DNA of 64,000 nt from G963665975 sp963665975 (GTDB lineage: Bacteria; Bacteroidota; Rhodothermia; Rhodothermales; Bin80): positions 1,984,001 through 2,048,000 of the forward strand of contig OY762508.1 in assembly GCA_963665975.1 (NCBI GenBank), written 5' to 3'. This document shows positions 7,447 to 15,840 of the stretch, in pieces (the stretch's first letter is position 1; each line of letters opens with the position of its first letter). The notes below the pieces were generated by a model. It worked only from the letters and a program-made list of their open reading frames with translations. It ran no database searches and had not been told where the DNA came from. The position numbers and the translations under genes are program-made.

Positions 7447-9834
7447 CTACTTCAATAGTAGCATACGCCGAGTGTGCCTGACATTGTCCGTCTCCAGCGT
7501 GTAGATGTAGACGCCGCTGGCCCACTGCCGTGCATCGAGTGTTACGAGGTGTTCGCCAGGAGGCTCAATACCGTCAACCAGCACCGCTACCCTGCGCCCT
7601 AACAGATCATGCACCTGCAGGCGCACCATTTCTGCGCTGGGCAAGTGATAGCCAATGGTCGTGGTCGGGTTGAATGGATTCGGGAAATTCTGATGCAGCG
7701 CAATTTTTCGGGGAATGTCCTGGCCGTCTTCAATTGCGGTGACCGTCGTCACCGAAAAACGCACGCGCGTGGGAATCACGAGATCTTTCAATGGGTCGGG
7801 TGGAGCACTTGGATCCGTGAACTGCACACTCCAAAAGGATCGCCAGTTCCCCGAACTCTGCCTGCCGACCCAGGAAACATCCTCCACGTCGTACGGCGAA
7901 CCCCCGATCACCTGATAATTCTGATCTGTCCCCGCCTCGCCGATTCCCACGTATATCGTGTCCGGCAGCATACCTATTTCCTGCGCGTACGGCGCCATGT
8001 CTATCTCGAAATGGTTCAAATCCAGTTGCGGCGGCGCATATGCTCGTGGATCTACCATTTCCTTGGAAAAGATTACGTCTCCTGGCTCGTTGCGTCCGCT
8101 GGGCCCTCGCACCTGCAAGACAAAATCCCGTGGCTCCGAGGCGCCCAGATTCGCGCTCGCGAATTGATTGAGGAAGTACGGCGCCAGATATACGCGATCT
8201 ATTTGTGTGGTCTGATCAGGGGCTGGTGTCACAAATCGTGTTGCGGTAACCCCGTCCGCTGCTGCACTCAGGTTGAACAGGGTTCCACTGACTGTCTGGC
8301 CTGTGTCGTATCGCGTCAGTACGAACGTGGTTTCGGTTTGGGGCTCAGCCCACGCAGCTTCATAATCGATCCCGCTTTGCCCTCCGTCCGGATTCACATT
8401 GACGAGCACAACGGACACGCGCCCCACTTTGCCGGCGACCGTTACAGGATTCCCGTCCAGCACGAGATCCGTAACCTCCATGGGTGTCCCGTCGGTGCCG
8501 AAGACCGCCATCCGCGCCCGGAGGCTGTCCGAATTGAGGTCGGGATTCTCATCGCTGCTTAGCGGCGTGAGCGTGAGAGAGAAATCTTCGACCGATTCCC
8601 ACAAGAGAAACTGCGCTGCCCCCGGCTTGATTTCTGCGCGAGCTTCCAGCGTCTCCGAAATCGTGCGTCCATCGGTACTCACACCCGGCACAGCCCTGAC
8701 ACCCTGCCTCACGACAGACGAAAAGGCGAAGCGCGGGTCAACACTGGCGTCGTTGAAATAGGTCGCCGCGTGGAAATCTGCAATGAGCTGTTCAAGCGTA
8801 ATTCCAGCTCTGATATTGACGAGCGCGTCGCGTAGCCCGGATGTTCCAGACGCGGTGGACCGGGTGATCTTGCCTGCCTCGAGTGCGCCCCATCGATCTG
8901 CAATGTAGCTTATGAACATCCCGGCCCGCTGGTAGTCGTCGAACGGATCGTCCCGGTTCCAGCGGTACAGAGACACGTTATACCGATCCTCGGCACCCAG
9001 ATACGTGATAACGCGACTTGGATATCCGAGGGCTATTTCCGCCCATTCCGACAGGCCTTCGTCAATAAAGCTGATCTCCTCCGGATCCCAATTCAGGGCA
9101 ATGAGGTGCTGGTATTCGTGCGCCGCCGTTTGCTGCATTCTCTCAGAAACCCTTAGCGTGGGATGCGTGTCCAGATACAGGATGTCTCGGTTGTTTCCCC
9201 TGGAACCAAGATCAAAGCTAGCTACGAATCCGCTGATGGCGCCTAAATTCGTCACCCCGTCCCAGCCGTCGCGGATGTCCAGGACAAGGATATCGGTGAC
9301 TCCGTCACCGTCCACGTCCGGCGGCTCGCCGAATATCACTTCGTCATTCTCGATTATCCCCGCATTCGGATTAAAAGATCCGGGGGGCGTGCGTTCGCCG
9401 AGCGCACGGTAGAGGGTGTCCAGGGTGCCCTCTCGCACTCTACCGCTATTGAGTTCGGCGCTCTCTACCCAGATCTGAAATCGCGGCGCAGCGCTGGAAT
9501 CCCGGACCTTCAGTTCGAATTGGATATCCTCCAACTGCTCGTCCACAAAGTTGTATACCTTGAAGACTGCCGTGTCCCCAAGCACGCCATAAGGCGCCAG
9601 ACCACGTTGCAACAGGCCAGCTGCTCTGCGCGCATGAAAGTCTTCTACTGCCTGTCTGGTCTCCGGCATACGATCCAGGATAGCTGTCCCGTTCACATAC
9701 ACGGGAGCATCTGTCGAGACTTCCGTCTCGGGATCCGACTCCGGAATGCGCACCTGCCGGCCATCCTGCGCCTGTCCGCGTACAGGCAGAAACATGCACG
9801 CCACCAGCAGACTTGTCGTAATGAATCCTTTCAT
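7447..9834 (-). CDS. T9SS-sorted zinc metallopeptidase-like protein
   Basis: Secreted protein of 795 residues. A signal peptide (MKGFITTSLLVACMFLPVRG) starts at the ATG at 9834. The central region has the zinc motif HEYQH near residue 239 with a downstream EGLSEWAE that can supply the third ligand, as in gluzincin peptidases. It is preceded by a DVDGDGVTDILVLD calcium-loop repeat of FG-GAP type. The last about 80 residues form a T9SS type A sorting domain: NFPNPFNPTTTIGYHL, DLLGRRV, ASGVYIYTLE and a basic tail ending MLLLK. The domain directs export by the type IX system and attachment or release at the surface. The porX gene at 22.3 kb belongs to the regulation of the same system. A promoter-like element lies at 9883-9912. 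Confidence 0.85.
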   Translation of the reverse strand: MKGFITTSLLVACMFLPVRGQAQDGRQVRIPESDPETEVSTDAPVYVNGTAILDRMPETRQAVEDFHARRAAGLLQRGLAPYGVLGDTAVFKVYNFVDEQLEDIQFELKVRDSSAAPRFQIWVESAELNSGRVREGTLDTLYRALGERTPPGSFNPNAGIIENDEVIFGEPPDVDGDGVTDILVLDIRDGWDGVTNLGAISGFVASFDLGSRGNNRDILYLDTHPTLRVSERMQQTAAHEYQHLIALNWDPEEISFIDEGLSEWAEIALGYPSRVITYLGAEDRYNVSLYRWNRDDPFDDYQRAGMFISYIADRWGALEAGKITRSTASGTSGLRDALVNIRAGITLEQLIADFHAATYFNDASVDPRFAFSSVVRQGVRAVPGVSTDGRTISETLEARAEIKPGAAQFLLWESVEDFSLTLTPLSSDENPDLNSDSLRARMAVFGTDGTPMEVTDLVLDGNPVTVAGKVGRVSVVLVNVNPDGGQSGIDYEAAWAEPQTETTFVLTRYDTGQTVSGTLFNLSAAADGVTATRFVTPAPDQTTQIDRVYLAPYFLNQFASANLGASEPRDFVLQVRGPSGRNEPGDVIFSKEMVDPRAYAPPQLDLNHFEIDMAPYAQEIGMLPDTIYVGIGEAGTDQNYQVIGGSPYDVEDVSWVGRQSSGNWRSFWSVQFTDPSAPPDPLKDLVIPTRVRFSVTTVTAIEDGQDIPRKIALHQNFPNPFNPTTTIGYHLPSAEMVRLQVHDLLGRRVAVLVDGIEPPGEHLVTLDARQWASGVYIYTLETDNVRHTRRMLLLK

Positions 9835-9882
9835 AGCATCCTCGGTTTTGGGGAGCGGAATCTGCAGGAGATTCGCGGCCAC

Positions 9883-9912
9883 CAAAGTACGGGCCGGGGC
9901 ATCCAGAATCAA
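9883..9912 (-). promoter_or_regulatory. Promoter for the T9SS cargo gene
   Basis: On the minus strand, TTGATT (9907-9912) and TACTTTG (9883-9889) are separated by 17 bases. This is nearly the same layout as the rRNA promoter at 45487-45517 (TTGACA, 18 bases, TACTTTG) and resembles the Bacteroidota -33/-7 promoter, whose -7 box ends in TTTG. It lies about 50 bases upstream of the peptidase start codon. Confidence 0.5.
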
Positions 9913-10027
9913 CGAATGGAGACCGTGGCCGAACATGGATCGCATGTCACACGCGCTTGTCGTTGATATTAGAGGGGCTCCTCGGGTTCCTGCTACCATC
10001 GCAAGCTCCGGCCACTCGGCACCTACC

Positions 10028-10357
10028 ATGATGCGCGCCTTTTTTTTGCAACGGGCCCTGCCGGCACTACTCGTTCTGCTGCTGGCCGGATGTGCGGGAG
10101 GCCTTGCCGCAATTGAACAGTCCACCTCCATTACTGTCGTGGGGAGGGCAACGGTGCGCGGCCATGAGCCGTTTACGGCAGTCGTCCTCGAAACGAACCA
10201 GCAGAACCTCTACGTACTCGTATTGGACGACACGCGCTGGAATGCCACCCGTGCCGCCCTTCCCACTCGATTGCGCGTCACCGGTGTCCCCTACGCGGGC
10301 TGGTGGAACAACCAGCGTCTTGCCCACATTCGCCCGATGGCCATTGAGCAACCATGA
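10028..10357 (+). CDS. Small lipoprotein, unknown function
   Basis: A 109-residue protein with a lipoprotein signal (MMRAFFLQRALPALLVLLLAGC, lipobox LLAGC). The mature part is short and beta-rich: a first strand around TSITVVGRATVRG, then FTAVVLETNQQNLYVLVLDD and LPTRLRVTGVPYAGWWN, compatible with a small OB-like or SH3-like barrel. I do not recognise the family. It is divergent from the T9SS cargo gene and convergent with murJ, with only five bases between the stop codons. Either of the two adjacent ATG codons at 10028 and 10031 could be the start. Confidence 0.7.
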   Translation: MMRAFFLQRALPALLVLLLAGCAGGLAAIEQSTSITVVGRATVRGHEPFTAVVLETNQQNLYVLVLDDTRWNATRAALPTRLRVTGVPYAGWWNNQRLAHIRPMAIEQP

Positions 10358-10362
10358 TGCCG

Positions 10363-12054
10363 CTACCTGCGCCGTCTCTGTCCCAGACGACCCGCCCAAT
10401 ACCGGAGCTCCGGCCATCCTAGCATGTAGGCCATGCCCAGATAGATTCCCGCAAAGCAGGACACAACCAGCGCCGCGACAACGGGCGCCGGCCACGATGC
10501 GGGAAGCAGCCACCATAGTCCCAGGGCGGGCGCCGTGGCGCCTAAGGCAAGCGTACTTTGTTTGACCAGGCGCCGCCACGCGAGACAAAACGACTCTATG
10601 CGGCGCCGTAGCATTGCGCCTAGCCGCCAGAGCTCCACCCACGCCCCGACACTAGCCCCAAAAGCAAGTCCTGCCGCGCCGAAAAAGAGGGGCTTGTCCG
10701 GACCGGACAAGTCGAGTATATCTGTGACCTGCCACCGATCCAGCATCAGCATCATTGGCACGGCTATTCCCATCGACACAATGAGCCGCAGCGCAGCCAT
10801 TCTTGCGGGCGTTCTCGTATCACGGAGTGCCCAGAAAGCATTCTGGAGCAGGCGAGAAAGCGTTGTAGCCACTAACCCAAGGCTATACCCACCCAGGACT
10901 ACATACACCAGCCAGTTGTCAACCTCCTGAAATGCCCCTCTTCTAAAGAGCGCTCCCACGATCAAGAACCCGAGGGCTACATACCCGACGGCCGTCGGTA
11001 TGGTCAAAAACATGCTTTGTCGGATCGACCGGCTCAGGCGCTCCAGGAACGATGTTAATTGTTCAGAACCCATTCGGGAGAGCTCTGGCAGCTCCGCAGC
11101 CGCCACAGATAATCCGAAGAGACTTATGGGCAACATATACAGGATCAATGCGGATCGCAGAGAGGCAAGGGCACCGCTGGCCAATAGCGAAGCCAGGAAG
11201 AGGTCGGCGTAGCCGGAGATCTGTGCTATGCCGCGACCGGCGACCGCCGGGCCAAATGCCGATAGCGTTGCACGCACACCTTCGACGCGCGTTGACAGCG
11301 ACAACCGAAATCCCTTGAGCACGCGAAATACCGATGGCACCTGCACCAGGAATTGCAAAATGCCTCCTACGAGTCCTCCTGCAAAGGCTGCAAAAAGCAG
11401 CCGCGTAAGCATTGCCATCGTCGGCTCCTGCCCGCCTTCCGGCTCCAGGTACAGCGTAGCTCCGATGAGGAAGGAACTAATAATGGCAATATTCCACACG
11501 ACCGGCGCGAAGTAGGAAATAAAGAACCGCCGGTGACTGTTCAGAATCCCGAGCGCCCAGGCGGAGAGTACCAGAAAGCCCGTCATCGGGAAGATGAGAC
11601 GCACCGCATCGACGGTAAGCTGAAAGCGATTGATGGAGAGCTCGCCTGCACTTACGCGCGCGGCGTCGTCTACCCAGCCTAAGACCAGTACGGAAAGCAG
11701 TGGCCTGGCAAACAATATGCCCAGGAGCACGAGCACGGACACTGTGGCCACCAGAAGTCCGAAGATGCTGCCTGCAAGGCGCCCGGCCTCCTTTTCCCGT
11801 CCCTCCTCCACCATCCGGCTATAGACCGGAATAAATGCGGCCGAGATCGTTCCTTCGCCCAGCAGGTTGACTAACAGGTTCGGGGCTCGGAATGCCGCCT
11901 GCAAAACGTCCGCGTGCGCCCCGATGCCAAAGAAATTAAGCGCAATGGCGTCACGCGCCAGGCCGAACACTCGGCTGCTGAAGATGCCGGCGGCTACCGT
12001 GAACGCCCTGCTGCGCTTCTGTGGCGCCGGATGTTTCGTCGCAGTCGTGGACAT
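10363..12054 (-). CDS. murJ: Lipid II flippase MurJ
   Basis: Polytopic inner-membrane protein of 563 residues in the MVF/MOP family that moves the peptidoglycan precursor lipid II across the cytoplasmic membrane. The N-terminal signature is present (FSSRVFGLARDAIALNFFG), together with the conserved FRAPNLLVNLLGEGTISAAFIP region, about 14 hydrophobic segments and the R-rich first cytoplasmic loops. The N-terminus has a short basic extension before the first helix. It is divergent from ruvA, with about 150 bases between them. Confidence 0.93.
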   Translation of the reverse strand: MSTTATKHPAPQKRSRAFTVAAGIFSSRVFGLARDAIALNFFGIGAHADVLQAAFRAPNLLVNLLGEGTISAAFIPVYSRMVEEGREKEAGRLAGSIFGLLVATVSVLVLLGILFARPLLSVLVLGWVDDAARVSAGELSINRFQLTVDAVRLIFPMTGFLVLSAWALGILNSHRRFFISYFAPVVWNIAIISSFLIGATLYLEPEGGQEPTMAMLTRLLFAAFAGGLVGGILQFLVQVPSVFRVLKGFRLSLSTRVEGVRATLSAFGPAVAGRGIAQISGYADLFLASLLASGALASLRSALILYMLPISLFGLSVAAAELPELSRMGSEQLTSFLERLSRSIRQSMFLTIPTAVGYVALGFLIVGALFRRGAFQEVDNWLVYVVLGGYSLGLVATTLSRLLQNAFWALRDTRTPARMAALRLIVSMGIAVPMMLMLDRWQVTDILDLSGPDKPLFFGAAGLAFGASVGAWVELWRLGAMLRRRIESFCLAWRRLVKQSTLALGATAPALGLWWLLPASWPAPVVAALVVSCFAGIYLGMAYMLGWPELRYWAGRLGQRRRR

Positions 12055-12207
12055 GAGAGTGTACAGGTTGCTGTACAGGCAACGTTGCCGGTCGGCCTAA
12101 GGTTACGAACCTTCTGTCTCTCATGCGTACAGGGTCACGGGCGGTCCACACGGCCTCCGTTTCCTATCTTGCACGCGCAGACCCATTCGCCACTTTGTGG
12201 ATGTAGT

Positions 12208-12798
12208 ATGATTGACTACGTATCCGGCACACTTGCGTCGAAGAAGCCGACTGAGGCCGTGGTGGACGTGCAAGGCCTGGGGTATCAACTGCTCATCACG
12301 ACGGCAACGTACCAAGTGCTGCCTGCCGTCGGTAAGCCGGTGAAGCTCTTTGCCTACCAGCATGTGCGGGAAGACCTGTTGCAGCTTTACGGCTTTGCCA
12401 GTCAGGCAGAGCGGATGATGTTCTCTTGCATGATCGGGGTCTCTGGTGTCGGTCCCAAACTGGCGCTTGCCGCATTGTCGGCGATGAATCCAATGGAAAT
12501 TCGTCGCTACGTATTGGATCGCGACAGTGCACCGTTAACCATGATTCCTGGTGTGGGGCGCAAGACGGCAGAGCGCATGGTCGTTGACCTCAGCGACCGT
12601 CTGGCGCGCATGCCCTTGGATGATGGGGATTCCGCTGAGGCAGTTGGCGGTGGGAAAGCGCGCGCCGATGCGTTGGCGGCGCTAGAAACGCTTGGCCTCT
12701 CACGGGCTGTCGCCGACAAGCGCATTCGCCGGGTCCTCCGTGCGCACCCAGCTCTGGAGACCGCCGATGAAATAGTCCGCCTGGCTTTGCGCGATTGA
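12208..12798 (+). CDS. ruvA: Holliday junction branch-migration protein RuvA
   Basis: Junction-binding subunit of the RuvAB branch migration complex; 196 residues, the normal length. It shows the N-terminal OB domain (MIDYVSGTLASKKPTEAVVD), two helix-hairpin-helix motifs (GVSGVGPKLALAALS and IPGVGRKTAERMVVDL), and a C-terminal UBA-like domain (ALAALETLGLSRAVADKRIR) that contacts RuvB. The ATG at 12208 matches the family N-terminus, although the frame is open further upstream. No ruvB or ruvC is in the window. Confidence 0.95.
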   Translation: MIDYVSGTLASKKPTEAVVDVQGLGYQLLITTATYQVLPAVGKPVKLFAYQHVREDLLQLYGFASQAERMMFSCMIGVSGVGPKLALAALSAMNPMEIRRYVLDRDSAPLTMIPGVGRKTAERMVVDLSDRLARMPLDDGDSAEAVGGGKARADALAALETLGLSRAVADKRIRRVLRAHPALETADEIVRLALRD

Positions 12799-12889
12799 CT
12801 CTCTGACGTAGCCGCGTGCCCGTATTGCGGACTTGCTATATTCCACCCATCAAACAAAGCCAACCCCAGAAGCCGTGACGACTCTCTCC

Positions 12890-13921
12890 ATGCATTCCTC
12901 GCGACGTACATTTCTGAAGCAGAGCTTACTGGCCGGCTCGGCGGCAATACTGCCGACACCCGCCATTGCCCGGCATGAAGGACCGGTAGCTATCGCCAGC
13001 GGCAACGGGCTGGGCGCCGTAGCGCAGGCTGCGGAGGCGATCGCTGGAGGCGCAACTGCCCTGGATGCCGTCATTGCGGGCGTAAACCTGGTGGAGGAAG
13101 ATCCGGAGGATACGTCGGTGGGATACGGTGGATTGCCAAATGCCGAAGGCGTCGTGGAGCTGGACTCTGCCGTCATGCACGGCCCTACGGGCCGCGCCGG
13201 AGCCGTCGCTGCGCTGCAAGGCGTCAAGTACCCGTCCCGTGTTGCACGTCTGGTGCTGGAGCGGACGGATCATGTGTTGCTGGTAGGCGAAGGAGCGCAG
13301 CGCTTTGCCCGCATGCACGGCATTCCCCGGGAAGACCTGCTCACCGACCGGGCACGCAACATCTGGGTCAAATGGCGCGAAACGCTCTCCAACCGGGATG
13401 ACTACCTACCCCCGCACGGCCCGGAAGACCGTGACTTGGGCGCTGCGATGCGCCGTAATGAGGACCACTGGGGCACCATTCACTGCTCCGCCATTGACCT
13501 GTCTGGAAATATCAGCAGCGTTACCACAACCAGTGGCCTCGCCTTCAAGATACCCGGCCGCGTAGGGGACTCACCCATAATCGGCGCCGGCCTCTATTGC
13601 GACAACGACGTCGGCGCTGCCGGTTCGACAGGACGGGGAGAGGCGAACCTCGAAAACCTATCCTGCTTCTTCATCGTGGAGCGTATGCGCATGGGGGATG
13701 GCCCGCAAGAGGCATGCCTCAAGGCCTGCCAGCGCATCGCGGATCATACAAGGCTAGCGCGCCTGCAGGATGAAAGCGGACGCCCTGCGTTCAACGTCTC
13801 GTTTTACGCCCTCAACAAAGCCGGCGATGTGGCCGGGGCTCGTATTCGAGGCAAGGGGCGCATGGCCGTAGCCGACGCACAGGGTGCGCGTCTAATGGAT
13901 ATGGCTTACCTGTATCCATGA
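12890..13921 (+). CDS. Tat-exported N4-glycosylasparaginase / isoaspartyl peptidase family
   Basis: Ntn-hydrolase of about 343 residues related to N4-(beta-N-acetylglucosaminyl)-L-asparaginase. The N-terminus MHSSRRTFLKQSLLAG is a Tat signal, so the folded enzyme is exported. The autocleavage and nucleophile Thr is in HWGTIHCSAID, followed by the conserved SSVTTTSGLAFKIPGRVGDSPI loop and GAAGSTGRGEAN. In this family the precursor cleaves before the Thr to give alpha and beta chains. The enzyme would remove N-linked glycans at Asn-GlcNAc or act on isoaspartyl peptides. The ATG at 12890 is chosen because it starts the Tat signal; a GTG at 12875 is an alternative. Confidence 0.88.
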   Translation: MHSSRRTFLKQSLLAGSAAILPTPAIARHEGPVAIASGNGLGAVAQAAEAIAGGATALDAVIAGVNLVEEDPEDTSVGYGGLPNAEGVVELDSAVMHGPTGRAGAVAALQGVKYPSRVARLVLERTDHVLLVGEGAQRFARMHGIPREDLLTDRARNIWVKWRETLSNRDDYLPPHGPEDRDLGAAMRRNEDHWGTIHCSAIDLSGNISSVTTTSGLAFKIPGRVGDSPIIGAGLYCDNDVGAAGSTGRGEANLENLSCFFIVERMRMGDGPQEACLKACQRIADHTRLARLQDESGRPAFNVSFYALNKAGDVAGARIRGKGRMAVADAQGARLMDMAYLYP

Positions 13922-13943
13922 ATCGCTCCCGCAGGCCCTGCAT

Positions 13944-14897
13944 ATGTTACTCGACCTTTCCGGGCTGGACTTTCCCGCCACCTCCGAGCAGCTATTCGGC
14001 CGCCCGGGCCGGCTCGCGGTGGAAATAGGCTTCGGCGACGGGTGGTTTCTGTCACACCTCGCCAGGCGGCACCCGGACTGGAATCTGGTGGGCGCGGACC
14101 TCTCTCCCGGATCCGTGGCCAGGGCCTTTCGGAGGATGCGGCGCAATGCCGTACGGAACGTGCGGCTGTTCCGGGGAAACGCCCAATTCGTGCTGCGCAA
14201 TGTGATCCCGCCGCGCGCGCTACATCGGGTGTATGTCAACTATCCCGATCCATGGCCAAAGAAGCGGCACCACAAGAAGCGGCTGCTTCATACTCCGTTC
14301 TTGCACATGCTATCCACGCGCCTCGAACCCGGCGGCCTCGTGCTCTTCACAACGGATCATGCCCAGTACTATGCGGACGTGCTGGAGACCGCTGAGAAGA
14401 CCGGCCTCTTTGCTGTCGCGGAGGCAACGCCGCCAGAGGCGGTGCTCCGTACAAAGTATGCACGCAAGTGGCATGCCCGCGACCTTCAAATCTGGCACGC
14501 CCGGATCGAAAAGACGGGCGAGGCCAAGGGCAGCTTCCCTCCAAACGTGACCAGACTGCGCGCTATGCACCATGCTCTTCTGACCGGCACGTTGCCCCAA
14601 TGCGACGAATTTGAATCCTTTGTGCACCGTTTCAAGGGAGGACAGGTGCTTTTCCTGGACGCCATGCGATCTGTCGGAGCACCGGGACTCGTGTTTACAG
14701 TCCGAATTGAGGAAGAAGACCTTACACAGGACGTGCTCATTGATGCCCGACCCGCGCGGAAAGTGCCCGCAGATGTGATCGTGCGCGTCACCCGATTCGG
14801 AGTGCCTCTTCCAACCCTGGGAACCAAGGAGGCCGTGCACGCCATGGCGCAGTGGCTCGCAAGCCGCGGCATGACTGTTCTCGAGACGTACTATTAG
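13944..14897 (+). CDS. trmB: tRNA (guanine-N7)-methyltransferase TrmB with C-terminal extension
   Basis: SAM-dependent methyltransferase for m7G46 in tRNA. The SAM-binding loop is EIGFGDGWFL (about residues 27-36), and the family signature VNYPDPWPKKRHHKKRL is near residue 98. The catalytic domain ends near residue 200 at about the normal TrmB length; the protein then continues for roughly 110 residues that are not part of the core family (for example FKGGQVLFLDAMRS and RVTRFGVPLPTLG), with an alternating beta/alpha pattern and no obvious motif. It follows the asparaginase gene by 22 bases. Confidence 0.88.
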   Translation: MLLDLSGLDFPATSEQLFGRPGRLAVEIGFGDGWFLSHLARRHPDWNLVGADLSPGSVARAFRRMRRNAVRNVRLFRGNAQFVLRNVIPPRALHRVYVNYPDPWPKKRHHKKRLLHTPFLHMLSTRLEPGGLVLFTTDHAQYYADVLETAEKTGLFAVAEATPPEAVLRTKYARKWHARDLQIWHARIEKTGEAKGSFPPNVTRLRAMHHALLTGTLPQCDEFESFVHRFKGGQVLFLDAMRSVGAPGLVFTVRIEEEDLTQDVLIDARPARKVPADVIVRVTRFGVPLPTLGTKEAVHAMAQWLASRGMTVLETYY

Positions 14898-14997
14898 CTA
14901 TGACCTATGAGCTATGAGATGCGCAGGAAACGAGCATGGGCCTGTCGCATTGGAGCAGCCTGCGACATATCTCCACTAACAGCAAACCCTCGCGTGC

Positions 14998-15660
14998 ATG
15001 AGTAGACGAACCATTACGCTAACAGACCCGCTGTACGATTACCTTCTTGCGGTTTCGCTGCGTGAAGCGGACATCCTCAAGGAACTCCGAGAGGAAACGG
15101 CTCGCCACAGCCGCGCAACGATGCAAATTGCTCCCGACCAGGGACAATTCATGGCGTTTCTTGTGCGGCTGATGGGTGCGCGCAGAACAATAGAGGTCGG
15201 CGTCTTTACGGGCTACTCATCGCTATCTGTGGCCATGGCGCTGCCAGAAGACGGGCGCATGATTGCCTGCGACGTAAGCGAGGAATACACGTCCATCGCC
15301 CGGCGCTACTGGCGGAAGGCTGGTGTGGAGCACAAGATCGACCTCCGGATCGCTCCGGCGATTGAGACTCTCAATGCCCTGTTGGAGGAAGGCCTGGATG
15401 GCACGATTGATTTTGGATTTATCGATGCCGACAAGGAGGGCTATGAGGACTATGTCGAACGGATATTGCTCCTGCTACGCCCCGGAGGGCTGATCCTGGT
15501 CGATAATGTGCTGCGCAAGGGAGAGGTAGCAGACCAATCAGTTACCAACTCCGCCACCACGGCTATTCGCGCGCTTAACGCGAAGCTCCACCACGACCCA
15601 CGCATTGATCTCAGCATGGTGCCCATTGGCGACGGCCTAACGCTTGCAAGAAAGCGGTAA
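14998..15660 (+). CDS. Class I SAM-dependent O-methyltransferase (family 3)
   Basis: A 220-residue methyltransferase of the catechol/caffeoyl-CoA O-methyltransferase type. The SAM site is TIEVGVFTGYSSLSVAMALP, the divalent-metal Asp lies in FGFIDADKEGYEDY, and VDNVLRKGEV is the usual second metal-binding segment. The length is typical of bacterial members, whose natural substrates are mostly unknown. It lies about 100 bases after trmB; the gap carries a short imperfect CTATGA repeat. Confidence 0.88.
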   Translation: MSRRTITLTDPLYDYLLAVSLREADILKELREETARHSRATMQIAPDQGQFMAFLVRLMGARRTIEVGVFTGYSSLSVAMALPEDGRMIACDVSEEYTSIARRYWRKAGVEHKIDLRIAPAIETLNALLEEGLDGTIDFGFIDADKEGYEDYVERILLLLRPGGLILVDNVLRKGEVADQSVTNSATTAIRALNAKLHHDPRIDLSMVPIGDGLTLARKR

Positions 15661-15840
15661 CGGTGGTCGCCCGTTGCCGCGACCTGCTATGCTTCGCGCT
15701 CTACGTCGTCGGGAGCGTGATTGACGGTCCGGGCCCACCCGGCCCGGTGCGGGCAATTCCAGCGCTTCGATCCCCGGCGCGTTTTCTTCACCGGTAGGCC
15801 GCCACAGGTGGCCACCTCACTATCGTCCAACAACCGGCGA

